Origin: a bacterium
GTDB lineage: Bacteria > UBA10199 > DSSB01
DNA: 18,860 nt
Assembly: GCA_030426445.1 (NCBI GenBank)
Contig: JAUHYS010000008.1
Coordinates: 1 to 18,860, forward strand
Direction of reading: 5' to 3'
Under the pieces are notes generated by a model. The model had not been told where the DNA came from, did not search any database, and was given only the letters and a program-made list of their open reading frames with translations. The translations under genes and the position numbers were made by a program. This document shows positions 1 through 7,180 of the stretch, piece after piece; position 1 is the first letter of the stretch, and each line of letters opens with the position of its first letter.

Positions 1-306
1 ACCAAGCTCAAAAGGATAGCTGAAAAAAAGTTCACTTTCTATACTGGTTTGCGTTTGGTGTGGGCCCACTGCGATGTCAAAATCCAAAGCAGGGTTGGGG
101 CGCTGCCCGGCTTGTTTTTTTTGAGCGGGAATTTTTTCTAAATTCCATTTCTGACTTTGAAGCTCTGGATGCCGGATTAAAACACAGTGGATAATATCAC
201 GTGAATTTTCCGGAGTCGGGCATGATTCTTGAGCTGCAAGCTCCAAAGGAAACAAGCTACAGCTCACAAATAGGCTCAAAGCAAGTGAGCAAAAAAATGT
301 TTTCAT
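1..306 (-). CDS. TolC/CzcC-family outer-membrane efflux protein, N-terminal part (runs off the left edge)
   Basis: The reading frame from ATG at 304-306 is open to the window edge for 102 codons. It starts with a hydrophobic export signal (about residues 1-25). A Cys at residue 16 could mark a lipoprotein but the lipobox is imperfect. After it come 'RHPELQSQKWNLEK', 'QAGQRPNPALDFD' and, at the edge, 'SYPFELG'. This order (an HPEL helix, an A/G-x-RPNP turn, then a strand ending in PFELG) is typical of the outer-membrane partners of heavy-metal RND pumps (CzcC/CusC type). These form the trimeric exit duct for metal ions. The rest of the protein and the likely pump genes lie outside the window. 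It follows the small Cys/His-rich gene at 416-820 on the same strand, 109 bases downstream, with an AAAGAG ribosome site before the ATG. Metal specificity cannot be told. Confidence 0.8.
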   Translation of the reverse strand, partial: MKTFFCSLALSLFVSCSLFPLELAAQESCPTPENSRDIIHCVLIRHPELQSQKWNLEKIPAQKKQAGQRPNPALDFDIAVGPHQTQTSIESELFFSYPFELG

Positions 307-415
307 AAAAAACTCTTTTTTGAGGAAAGACGAAAAACCTTCCTCTTAAAAATTTATTTTAAAAAAGGAGAAGTTGAAAAAGGCAAAGCAGTTCTATTAA
401 TATAGCTTCTTTAAA

Positions 416-820
416 TTAGGCTTTGGGAGGGCGCTTTAATGATTGGGGACTTGAAAAAAAAATTTCTGATTTGTCGAAAAATAAAGCCCACAATGAAAAT
501 TTAGGAGAGTGAAACTGAAAAGTTGTGGTACCTAAAGTTTGGCAATGACCAAAGTGACAATGGTGTGAGGGGCAATTTTCGTCATCACAATCTTGTGAGC
601 AAGGTTGTGAGTTTAAATCATAGTCTACATTTGTATTAACGAAACTAAGCTCAACTGAGGCACTCTCACTAGAATAAACCTTCACTGAATGAGAAGCGGT
701 CTGAAAAAAGTTCCAGAAACAAATGAATAAGACCCCATAAAATAAAGTAGGGTGCTTGATCAGTTTGTCCACTTTTTTCTTCATAGTAAAATCATAAGGG
801 AATTTTTTTAGATTTACCAT
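416..820 (-). CDS. Small membrane-anchored Cys/His-rich protein upstream of the efflux gene
   Basis: A 134-residue protein with one hydrophobic segment near the N terminus (about residues 24-40, after several lysines), so it is either exported or a single-pass membrane protein. After it comes a compact cluster, C74, C78, C83, H86, H87, C88, H89, H92 and C93, including 'CPSHHCHFGHC', that looks suited to binding a soft or transition metal. The C terminus ends 'LKRPPKA'. It stands just upstream of the CzcC-like gene on the same strand. Small proteins of this kind often precede metal RND efflux operons and some are listed under DUF2946, but I cannot confirm the family. No start has a clear ribosome site: ATG at 820 is used here, a TTG at 823 is adjacent, and an internal ATG at 784 would give a tidier signal-like N terminus. 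Confidence 0.6.
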   Translation of the reverse strand: MVNLKKFPYDFTMKKKVDKLIKHPTLFYGVLFICFWNFFQTASHSVKVYSSESASVELSFVNTNVDYDLNSQPCSQDCDDENCPSHHCHFGHCQTLGTTTFQFHSPKFSLWALFFDKSEIFFSSPQSLKRPPKA

Positions 821-1002
821 CAATTTTTATAATAACTCAAACACATTTTTAATTTAAGCTAAAAAAACCAATCATTTCAACTCAGAAAACACTTTTTTTG
901 TTTTTTTGTAACCTTTTTTCTTATTTGTGCGTCAAACTAAATAGAGACGAAAAAAATCTCAAAAGAACAACAAGTGTAGCATATTTGAAATAGGAGTTTT
1001 TT

Positions 1003-1281
1003 ATGAAAAAAATAATGAGCTTTTTTTTAATGTTAGGCTTTATAGTAGCTATGACAGGAACTGCCGAAGCTCACGGGCGACGTCATAAGCACCACCATGG
1101 GCACCGCCATCATAGCTATCACCCTCATCACAATGTGTACCATCAACCTTATTACCACCATGTTAGAAGAGTCCATCGTCACTTTCATGGTTGTGGGCAC
1201 GCGGGTTATGGAGTGAGCACCTATAACGTTTACCCTTACTACTATAACCAACCAGGCCTTTCAGTTTACGTGGGATACTAA
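1003..1281 (+). CDS. Secreted histidine-rich small protein
   Basis: A 92-residue protein with a clear Sec signal peptide (residues 1-23, cleavage after 'AEA'). The mature part is packed with histidine: 18 His between residues 24 and 66, many as HH or HxH, then one Cys and a Tyr-rich, His-free tail. Such composition suggests binding of Cu, Zn or Ni in the periplasm or outside the cell; this is inference, as no family is recognised. The start is well supported: AGGAG at 992-996 lies 6 bases before the ATG. It is transcribed away from the efflux genes and ends at its own Rho-independent terminator, so it is probably monocistronic. A frame open on the opposite strand here is only a shadow of the CAT/CAC codons. 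Confidence 0.75.
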   Translation: MKKIMSFFLMLGFIVAMTGTAEAHGRRHKHHHGHRHHSYHPHHNVYHQPYYHHVRRVHRHFHGCGHAGYGVSTYNVYPYYYNQPGLSVYVGY

Positions 1282-1338
1282 AACCGGGAAAAAGAATTTT
1301 ATTTCTACGAGCCCTTTTTCCTTTTCCTCAACTATAAG

Positions 1339-1379
1339 AACTGCTTTGGCAAATGCTAAAGCAGTTTTTTTAATTTTTT
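1339..1379 (+). terminator. Rho-independent terminator of the His-rich gene
   Basis: A 12-bp stem with one G-U pair (1339-1350 with 1355-1366), a 4-base AAAT loop, then six T at 1365-1370 and more T-rich sequence. It lies 57 bases past the stop at 1281. Its T tract overlaps the stop codon of the convergent binding-protein gene (1370-1372). The stem can also form in the minus-strand transcript, but no T run follows there. Confidence 0.85.
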
Positions 1380-2302
1380 GGATGAATTAATTCAAAAAGC
1401 TCTTTCAAAGCAAGTGGCAAATCAGGCGCTGCTCGCATTTTTTCGATATCAAAAAATAACACGCGTTTATTTTTAACCGCCGGCAGGCTTTCAAATTGCT
1501 GCCACCAAGCGAGCCTTTCTTTTTGAGTTGCGTTTTGGTTTTCTGTTCCCATGGTCATTTCGATAATAATCTCCGGCTGCGAACGCAATAAACGTTCTAA
1601 AGTATAAGTGGGGTATTTTAACCGACTTTGACGAGCGATATTTTTAACTCCCAGATAGCTACTGGCTTCTTCAAAAAAAGTCCCTCCTCCCGCAACAATC
1701 AGTGGCTCACTGCCAACAACAAAGAGCACACTCTGGAGTGTTTCTGTTGTAGCCTTTTGCTTTAAAGTTTTCAGTTGGGTTTGGATTTGATGAACTCGCT
1801 TTTCAGCAAGCCCGGTCACATTAAGAATAGTGCCCATTTTTTCAATGGATTGTAGCATTTGAGTTATAGTGGAAAATTTTAAAATTTCCACCTTGAGGCC
1901 TTGATCAATTAAAAATTGAATTTCTTTTTTAGAAGAGTTTTCGCGACTAGCAAAAATCAGGTCGGGTTGAAGACGCAAAATTTTCTCGATATTGGCGTGT
2001 GTGTAATCCGCAACTCGCGTGATATTTTTTGCTTCGGCTGGACGAATGCAGTACTTTGTGACACCTACCAATTGTTCTCCTTTTCCCAGGCTAAAAATAA
2101 TCTCAGTAATATTGGGTTTGAGAGAAACAATGCGCTGATATTTTGCAACCGCAGTGGAACTAAAAAGAAAAAAAAGAAAAAAGAAAAAAGAAAAGTATTT
2201 TTTGGAAGGCAATAATCTTTTACTAAAGGTGATCCATAGTCCCCCCTCTTGAGACGAAGAGGGGGACAGGGGGCGTTTGATTTTTAAATCAACTCTCCAC
2301 AC
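1370..2302 (-). CDS. BtuF-like periplasmic substrate-binding protein (cobalamin/iron-chelate class)
   Basis: The mature part opens with 'RIVSLKPNITEIIFSLGKG' then 'LVGVTKYC', 'RVADYTHANIEKILRLQPDL', the typical start of class III (helical-backbone) binding proteins such as BtuF and FhuD, which deliver vitamin B12 or siderophores to an ABC importer. A very Phe-rich signal segment with cleavage near 'STAVA' precedes it; there is no lipobox. No permease or ATPase gene is nearby, so the ligand is unproven. The start is uncertain. GTG at 2302 has GAGGAG at 2310-2315, seven bases upstream and overlapping the glpK stop, but would put about 30 residues and a REP-like element (2238-2278) ahead of the signal peptide. 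TTG at 2212 gives a clean signal peptide but has no ribosome site. A GTG at 2341 inside glpK is a third option. Confidence 0.8.
   Translation of the reverse strand: MWRVDLKIKRPLSPSSSQEGGLWITFSKRLLPSKKYFSFFFFLFFLFSSTAVAKYQRIVSLKPNITEIIFSLGKGEQLVGVTKYCIRPAEAKNITRVADYTHANIEKILRLQPDLIFASRENSSKKEIQFLIDQGLKVEILKFSTITQMLQSIEKMGTILNVTGLAEKRVHQIQTQLKTLKQKATTETLQSVLFVVGSEPLIVAGGGTFFEEASSYLGVKNIARQSRLKYPTYTLERLLRSQPEIIIEMTMGTENQNATQKERLAWWQQFESLPAVKNKRVLFFDIEKMRAAPDLPLALKELFELIHPKN
2238..2278. repeat. REP-like palindromic element, copy 1
   Basis: Arms CCCCCTCTT (2242-2250) and AAGAGGGGG (2257-2265) around a 6-base spacer, followed by a second G5 tract in ACAGGGGGCGTTT. The layout, including flanking AGT and GGGGGCGTTT, matches the element at 5283-5323. 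It lies just past glpK and, if the GTG start at 2302 is right, inside the 5' end of the binding-protein gene. Confidence 0.75.
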
Positions 2303-2313
2303 TACAGGACTCC

Positions 2314-3795
2314 TCAAGCTTTTTGTAATGCTTGTTGCCACCGAGCGACAAGCTCTTTGACTTCTGCTGGCTTCATCTTCGGTTTAAACTGCACATCCTT
2401 GACCCAGCTCTTTTTAATATCTGAAAGCCCTTTCCAAAACCCTACGCCCAAACCCGCCAAAAAGGCCGCACCCAATGCCGTGGTTTCGGTGGCTTTGGGC
2501 CGCACCAATGGTGTTCGCAAAAGGTCACTTTGTAATTGCATCAGCAAATTATTTTGCGAGGCCCCGCCATCCACTTTAAGACTGCGAAGTTTTTTCCCCG
2601 AGTCTTTCTGCATGGCTTCTAAAATATCATACTGGCTTAAAGCAATGGCTTCGAGTGTCGCACGTGCCAGATGTTCGTGGGTGGTCGCACGCGTAATGCC
2701 CGTAATCACGCCACGGGCTTCGGGTCGCCAATGCGGCGCTCCCAGACCCACCAAGGCCGGCACAAAGACAATCCCTCCGCTATCGGGAACTCTGGATGCC
2801 AACTCTTCGACCTCGGGGGCAGATTGAATGATTTTAAGCCCATCTCGCAACCATTGCACCGCAGCTCCTGCAATAAAAGCCGAGCCTTCCAAGGCATAAG
2901 TCGTCTTTTTACCTAATTGCCAGGCCACGGTCGTGAGCATTTTATTTTTACTGTGAACAATTTTTTCACCGGTGTTCATCAAGATAAAGGAACCTGTACC
3001 ATAGGTACATTTTGCCGTTCCCACATCAAAGCAGGCCTGACCAAAAAGGGCAGCCTGTTGGTCCCCTGCCATCCCTGCAATGGGAATCCCATCCGGCAAA
3101 CCGGTAACTCCTTGGGTTTTTCCATAAACTTCAGAGTTGGAAACAATCTTGGGTAAAATATTTTTAGGGACTCCAAATAATTTAAGAAGCTCGTCATCCC
3201 ACTGACAGTTCTGTAAATTCATCAGCATAGTACGCGAGGCATTGGAAACATCCGTCACATGGCTTTTCCCTTGAGTGAGCTTGGCAACGAGATAGGTATC
3301 AATGGTACCAAAGGCGACATCGCCCTGCTTAACCTTTTGTTGAATTCCCTTCACATTGTCTAATAACCACTTGACCTTGGTGGCACTAAAGTAGGGGTCC
3401 AAAACCAGGCCCGTTTTTTTCTGAATTTTTTCCGGCAGCCCTTTTTGTTTTTTAAGTTTTTCACATGTGTCCGAGGTTCGGCGACATTGCCAAACAATGG
3501 CCCGATGAAAAGGCTTGAGGGTTTGGCGGTTCCAAAGCCCAGTGGTCTCGCGCTGATTAGTAATCCCGATCGCAGCAATTTCCTTGGGGTCAATATCAGA
3601 GGCGTTGAGAGCATCGCGAACCGTTGACAAAGTACTGATCCAAATCTCCTCTAGGTCGTGTTCCACCCATCCCAATTTAGGATAATATTGAGGGAACTCC
3701 TGATTGCACTTGGCTAAAATTTTGAGTTTTTTATCTAGAATAAGAACCGTGGTTCCGGTGGTGCCTTGATCAATGGCCAGAATGTATTTTTTCAT
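2314..3795 (-). CDS. glpK: Glycerol kinase
   Basis: A full-length FGGY kinase (493 residues; E. coli GlpK is about 500) that phosphorylates glycerol to sn-glycerol 3-phosphate with ATP in the cytoplasm. The N terminus 'MKKYILAIDQGTTGTT' is the phosphate-1 loop. The glycerol-binding residues line up with E. coli numbering: R83/E84 in 'QRETT', Y135 in 'DPYFSATK', and D245/Q246 in 'GMAGDQQAALFGQ'. The C-terminal ATP region has 'KVDGGASQNN' (about 407-416). AAGAAG lies just before the ATG. The usual partners glpF and glpD are not present, so this looks like a stand-alone gene. Its stop touches the next gene: TGAGGAG holds both the stop and a ribosome site. An inverted repeat lies 44-86 bases upstream of the start. 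Confidence 0.96.
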   Translation of the reverse strand: MKKYILAIDQGTTGTTVLILDKKLKILAKCNQEFPQYYPKLGWVEHDLEEIWISTLSTVRDALNASDIDPKEIAAIGITNQRETTGLWNRQTLKPFHRAIVWQCRRTSDTCEKLKKQKGLPEKIQKKTGLVLDPYFSATKVKWLLDNVKGIQQKVKQGDVAFGTIDTYLVAKLTQGKSHVTDVSNASRTMLMNLQNCQWDDELLKLFGVPKNILPKIVSNSEVYGKTQGVTGLPDGIPIAGMAGDQQAALFGQACFDVGTAKCTYGTGSFILMNTGEKIVHSKNKMLTTVAWQLGKKTTYALEGSAFIAGAAVQWLRDGLKIIQSAPEVEELASRVPDSGGIVFVPALVGLGAPHWRPEARGVITGITRATTHEHLARATLEAIALSQYDILEAMQKDSGKKLRSLKVDGGASQNNLLMQLQSDLLRTPLVRPKATETTALGAAFLAGLGVGFWKGLSDIKKSWVKDVQFKPKMKPAEVKELVARWQQALQKA

Positions 3796-3838
3796 TGTTT
3801 CTTCTTTTGTGTTTTTTTTAAATTTTTAAAAATGCAAG

Positions 3839-3887
3839 ACCAAAAGTCTACGCGCGTAGACATGCGTAGAGGACTTTTGGTTTTTTA
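3839..3887. promoter_or_regulatory. Inverted repeat in the glpK leader (terminator or control hairpin)
   Basis: Outer arms ACCAAAAGTC (3839-3848) and GACTTTTGGT (3872-3881) pair perfectly. TACGC (3849-3853) and GCGTA (3864-3868) can extend the stem past a 3-base bulge. A 16-bp perfect palindrome, GTCTACGCGCGTAGAC (3846-3861), offers a competing inner fold or a protein-binding site. On the plus strand six T follow directly, as in a terminator, yet the genes on both sides are on the minus strand. In the minus direction a weaker T5 tract follows six bases after the stem. It could end the release-factor transcript or control glpK. Confidence 0.55.
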
Positions 3888-3946
3888 ATTTAAATTTCAT
3901 AAAGTTAGGAGGATTCTCTTTTTAAAGTATTTAAAAGGGCTCATTT

Positions 3947-4372
3947 TTATTCTTCTAAATTTCTTAAAGGGCTTTTGCGCGATTGCTTTTTTTCTGACTG
4001 AACTCGCTTCTCGCCTAGCATTTTTTCTTTAGCTCTTTGGGAACGCTTGCGCTTTTGGCGACGAATTTTTTCGATCTTTTGTTGCTGGGCACTAGCCTCT
4101 CCTAAAACCTGGGCTTCGAGTTTTTCGACCAAACGTTTGCGCGCATAATAACGATTGAGCGCTTGCGAACGGCCCTCTTGGCAACGCAGAGAAATCCCCG
4201 AAGGCACGTGAGTCAATTGAACTACGATTGAACTCTTATTGATCTTTTGGCCACCGTGACCGGAACCCCGAATGAATTCCTCAACCAGATCTGCCTCACG
4301 AATGCTCAAGTCTTGCATGCGCTTTTTGAGATCTTCAGCTTTGGCTGAGGAAACGGGAAAGGTCGGTAACAT
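3947..4372 (-). CDS. Small GGQ-domain release-factor-like protein (ribosome rescue)
   Basis: A 141-residue protein holding only the RF-1 catalytic domain: 'GSGHGGQKINKSS' (about residues 36-48) contains the GGQ that triggers peptidyl-tRNA hydrolysis, followed by 'THVPSGISLRCQEGRSQALN' as in RF1/RF2 domain 3. The codon-recognition domains are missing. The tail (about 95-141) is very Lys/Arg/Gln-rich, as in ArfB-type rescue factors where a basic tail enters the empty mRNA channel. The 'GSGxGGQxxNK...HxPSGI' wording is closer to the mitochondrial MTRFR (C12orf65) class than to ArfB itself, so it probably frees stalled ribosomes or peptidyl-tRNA on split 50S subunits. No clear ribosome site precedes the ATG. 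Confidence 0.85.
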   Translation of the reverse strand: MLPTFPVSSAKAEDLKKRMQDLSIREADLVEEFIRGSGHGGQKINKSSIVVQLTHVPSGISLRCQEGRSQALNRYYARKRLVEKLEAQVLGEASAQQQKIEKIRRQKRKRSQRAKEKMLGEKRVQSEKKQSRKSPLRNLEE

Positions 4373-4403
4373 AAGTTTTTTTTAAACTGCTAAAATATTT
4401 CAA

Positions 4404-4431
4404 GTAGGGGCAAATAATGATTTGCCCCTAC
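4404..4431. repeat. Perfect 12-bp palindromic repeat element
   Basis: GTAGGGGCAAAT (4404-4415), a 4-base AATG loop, and ATTTGCCCCTAC (4420-4431). It sits between sodB and the release-factor gene. The arm sequence differs from the CCCCCTCTT elements elsewhere, so it is a second repeat type. It could stop or stabilise the sodB transcript but has no T run behind it. Confidence 0.65.
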
Positions 4432-4505
4432 AGTACGTCGCAGGAAACGCTTTTAAAACAACAAACCTAAGAGCAACAAAGCAGATGGGTGCTTTTTATA
4501 GCTTC

Positions 4506-5090
4506 CTACGCTTTTTCTAAATTTTGTTCAATGAACTGCCAATTAATCAAATTCCAAAAATTATCTAAATAGCCTTTACGAGCATTTTGATAATCTAAAT
4601 AATAGGCGTGCTCCCAAACATCCACGGTCAGCAAAGGTTTTTTGCCCGAACGCAAAGGGTTGCCCGCATTGCTTTCGTTGTGAATCTTAAGACTACCATC
4701 GCTATCTTTGATGAGCCAAGTCCAACCCGAACCAAAGAGGCCCAGGCCTTGCGTAGTCACCTGGTTTTTGAATTCTTCAACACTACCAAAGTTTTTTTCT
4801 AACTCGGATTTAAGAGCAGAGCTGGGTTCACCGCCCCCTAATGCAGACATACCGTTCCAGTAGAAAGTGTGATTCCACACTTGGGCTGCGTTATTGAAAA
4901 CGCCACCTTCGGACTCACGGATCAAATCTTCTAATAACTTCGATGCTTGAGGGGTTCCCTCTACCAGGCCGTTTAGTTTGTCAACATAGGCTTTATGGTG
5001 TTTACCATAATGAAACTCCAGGGTGCGCTTGGAAATATGGGGCTCCAGGGCGTTCATATCGTAAGGTAATTGAGGTAATTCAAAGGCCAT
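4506..5090 (-). CDS. sodB: Iron-type superoxide dismutase
   Basis: A 194-residue Fe/Mn superoxide dismutase that converts superoxide to oxygen and hydrogen peroxide. All four metal ligands are visible at the E. coli SodB positions: H27 ('LEFHYGKHH'), H74 ('NNAAQVWNHTFYW'), D157 and H161 ('DVWEHAYYLDYQN'). Gln70 in the N-terminal domain is the outer-sphere glutamine position typical of Fe enzymes, so Fe rather than Mn is favoured, though cambialistic use cannot be excluded. No signal peptide, so cytoplasmic. AAAGGAG at 5098-5104, seven bases before the ATG, fixes the start. It lies next to a ferritin-like gene, which suits a role in iron and oxidative-stress control. Confidence 0.95.
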   Translation of the reverse strand: MAFELPQLPYDMNALEPHISKRTLEFHYGKHHKAYVDKLNGLVEGTPQASKLLEDLIRESEGGVFNNAAQVWNHTFYWNGMSALGGGEPSSALKSELEKNFGSVEEFKNQVTTQGLGLFGSGWTWLIKDSDGSLKIHNESNAGNPLRSGKKPLLTVDVWEHAYYLDYQNARKGYLDNFWNLINWQFIEQNLEKA

Positions 5091-5282
5091 AAGTTAGCTC
5101 CTTTTTTTAATTTTTTTTCTTCAATGATAAATGAAATTTTTTCGCATTTTTACTCAAGGAAAAATGCAAGTCAATTTTAAAAACTTTTTCAAACGCCCCC
5201 TTTGTCCCCACTTCATGCATAAATGTGGGACAAAAAACCAGCATCTCAAGAAGAGGAACGATTTATCAAACTGCCGCATAAA

Positions 5283-5323
5283 GTCCCCCCTCTTAAATTT
5301 AAGAGGGGGCTAGGGGGCGTTTT
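5283..5323. repeat. REP-like palindromic element, copy 2
   Basis: A 24-bp perfect palindrome (5286-5309) with arms CCCCCTCTTAAA and TTTAAGAGGGGG, followed by CTAGGGGGCGTTT. Outer arms and tail match the copy at 2238-2278; only the centre differs. It lies between the ferritin-like gene and sodB. Confidence 0.8.
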
Positions 5324-5333
5324 AACAAAACTC

Positions 5334-5876
5334 CTAAACTTCAGGCAATTGGCTCAACAAATCCGCCAAATCATCTGCATGCTCTTCTTCCATCGCTAAA
5401 ATATCTTCGAGCATGCGTCGAGTGGTTGGGTCATCGCTGCCAATATAACGAATCATCTCTCCATAACTGTCAATCGCGATACGCTCGGCCACGAGGTCTT
5501 CTTTGATCATCTCTACTAAACTATCGCCTTCGACATACTCGGCATGACTGCGAGTCGTGAGACCCTCTGGCGAAAAATCGGGCTCGCCGCCCAATTGCAC
5601 AATACGCGCACTGATTTGATCGGCATGGGCTTGCTCTTCGTTAGCGTGTTCTAAAAATTCTGCCGCAACTTGTGGTGCGTTAATCCCGGAAGCCATGTAA
5701 TAATGCCTTTTATAACGCAAGACACAGACAATTTCGGTCGCTAATGCCTCATTAAGAAGTTTTATCACGGTTTCGCGATCGGCGCGATAGGCTTCCGTCA
5801 CAGCACCTTTTTCGATGTGCTTGCGGGCGCGTTCACGGATGGTTTTAATATCGCTTAAAAATGCTTTGTTGGACAT
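5334..5876 (-). CDS. Ferritin-like / bacterioferritin-family protein
   Basis: A 180-residue, mostly helical protein of the ferritin-like superfamily. Di-iron ligand motifs occur in the expected four-helix order: E48 in 'EALATEIVCVLRY', E81-x-x-H84 in 'NEEQAHA', E131 in 'DLVAERIAID', and E163-x-x-H166 in 'MEEEHADDLADLL'. Bacterioferritin and related proteins oxidise Fe(II) at such a centre and store it or protect against peroxide. The roughly 30-residue N-terminal extension and the 'LGGEPDFSPEGL' loop are typical of Bfr-like proteins of this length; a haem ligand could not be assigned. AGGAG lies about six bases before the ATG. It is 80 bases downstream of the J-domain gene and upstream of sodB on the same strand. 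Confidence 0.85.
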   Translation of the reverse strand: MSNKAFLSDIKTIRERARKHIEKGAVTEAYRADRETVIKLLNEALATEIVCVLRYKRHYYMASGINAPQVAAEFLEHANEEQAHADQISARIVQLGGEPDFSPEGLTTRSHAEYVEGDSLVEMIKEDLVAERIAIDSYGEMIRYIGSDDPTTRRMLEDILAMEEEHADDLADLLSQLPEV

Positions 5877-5956
5877 GGAATCTCCTCATTTTTTTATGAA
5901 TAAAAATCATCAGAATTTTATTATTTATATTAGCTATGGAAACATTTCACAAGCTT

Positions 5957-7180
5957 TTATCTTAGATTGCGAATGACACACGTTTTACTGAATAAGTCAT
6001 GACCAGGACGCTTTTTATCTGAGAGGATATAAACACTCACTAATATTATATAGGTACTCACCGAATTAACATAAGAATTAGTTATAGAGAGAAAAATTCC
6101 TACAAAAAATGCGATGAATAAAGCACAACGCCAAAAAGATTTCAGATAGCTTAGGGGCTGACTATTGAGACAAACCACTCGGATCCCCATAGCCAGTTTA
6201 CCTGGGCTGGCCTGCAATGTAGAACCTTCAAAAAATGAAATCATCACTAAACCTAACACGATGCCCACAATGTAAAAAGAATCCGATCCCATAATTCCTG
6301 TGCTTCCTGTTAATCTGAGTAATTGAAAAATGACTGCTGAAACACAAAGGCCCATAGATAGATCTAAGGCGAGAGCCACTAACCTTCTCCAAAAATATAA
6401 TTGTTGCTGACTGATTTCTTGATGAAAGTTTGGAGAGTGACTCCATTTCTGGACTCTTAGTTTTTTTTTATATTCTTTTCCTTGTTGCTTAAAGAAGTAA
6501 GTAAACAGTTTTTCCAAATGCTCAATAGAATATTCGTCTTCATAATCCTCTAATCGATCCGTCCACCAAAAAATCTGATTAAGAAAGGTAAGCACCTCTT
6601 CACTAACATAAAACTGTGTTGCTTTTTCCTTAGACTCTTTTTTTTCAATCAAAAGATTGAGCAAATTTCGGGCGACATATTCCTTGCAGGTACGGTCAAA
6701 TAAATCCTCATGACCTTGCAAAAAAGTCCATGACTGAATTTCGTCGTAACGTTGAGGGTCTTGTAAAATCTCCCGACAAGTGGCTAAAACATTCTCTGCA
6801 GCTTCGTAAGGGTCGATGGTTTCCCATTCGTTTTTTAAATTTTCTTCTGGATCAACGCTGCCCGTTCTATCTTGTGAGTCATCCCTAAAATTTATTTTCT
6901 TATTTTCGTAATGAGTGATGGCTTCAAAAGCGTTTTTTTTAATCTCTTTCTCGGCAAAAGACTGGTCGGGAACGGAGTTCTCTTCCAAAAATGCTTCGTC
7001 AAAAGAACTTTCTGAAGCCTCCTCAAGATGATTTAATGCGGACTGATAGGCTTCATACAAGCTTTGAAAGGCCTTGGGGTCTTGGTCAGGCCGGCATTGC
7101 TTGAGTTTTTTTGCATAAGCGCGCTTGATAAGCCGCTTGTCTGAAGTGGGTTGGATTTCCAGTAAATTCCAATAGTGCAT
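5957..7180 (-). CDS. J-domain protein with C-terminal RDD membrane domain (HscC partner)
   Basis: A 407-residue protein with three parts. Residues 1-60 form a J-like domain ('MHYWNLLEIQPTSDKRLIKR', 'AYAKKLKQ', 'DPKAFQSLYEAYQ'). The HPD tripeptide that stimulates Hsp70 ATPase is altered to RPD (residues 30-32). Residues 60-260 are acidic and helical with no recognised domain. Residues 262-400 form an RDD-type membrane domain: 'RR' 265-266, D273, 'GKLAMGIRV' 327-335, and about four hydrophobic helices (270-288, 301-318, 349-367, 374-387). The ATG overlaps the stop of hscC by one base (TAATG), so translation is coupled. In E. coli the HscC chaperone works with the J-like proteins DjlB and DjlC, and this gene is probably the functional counterpart, placing HscC at the inner membrane. 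The client is unknown. Confidence 0.85.
   Translation of the reverse strand: MHYWNLLEIQPTSDKRLIKRAYAKKLKQCRPDQDPKAFQSLYEAYQSALNHLEEASESSFDEAFLEENSVPDQSFAEKEIKKNAFEAITHYENKKINFRDDSQDRTGSVDPEENLKNEWETIDPYEAAENVLATCREILQDPQRYDEIQSWTFLQGHEDLFDRTCKEYVARNLLNLLIEKKESKEKATQFYVSEEVLTFLNQIFWWTDRLEDYEDEYSIEHLEKLFTYFFKQQGKEYKKKLRVQKWSHSPNFHQEISQQQLYFWRRLVALALDLSMGLCVSAVIFQLLRLTGSTGIMGSDSFYIVGIVLGLVMISFFEGSTLQASPGKLAMGIRVVCLNSQPLSYLKSFWRCALFIAFFVGIFLSITNSYVNSVSTYIILVSVYILSDKKRPGHDLFSKTCVIRNLR

Noticed and set aside
1033..1251. 72-codon open frame antisense to the His-rich gene
   Set aside because: It arises from CAT/CAC/CAA codons read backwards; no ribosome site and no plausible protein features beyond Met/Val repeats.
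2357..3156. Several plus-strand open frames across glpK
   Set aside because: glpK has complete family motifs on the other strand; these frames have no ribosome sites or recognisable domains.
5131..5313. 60-codon plus-strand frame between the ferritin-like gene and sodB
   Set aside because: It runs through the REP-like palindrome and lacks a ribosome site; the composition is that of spacer DNA.
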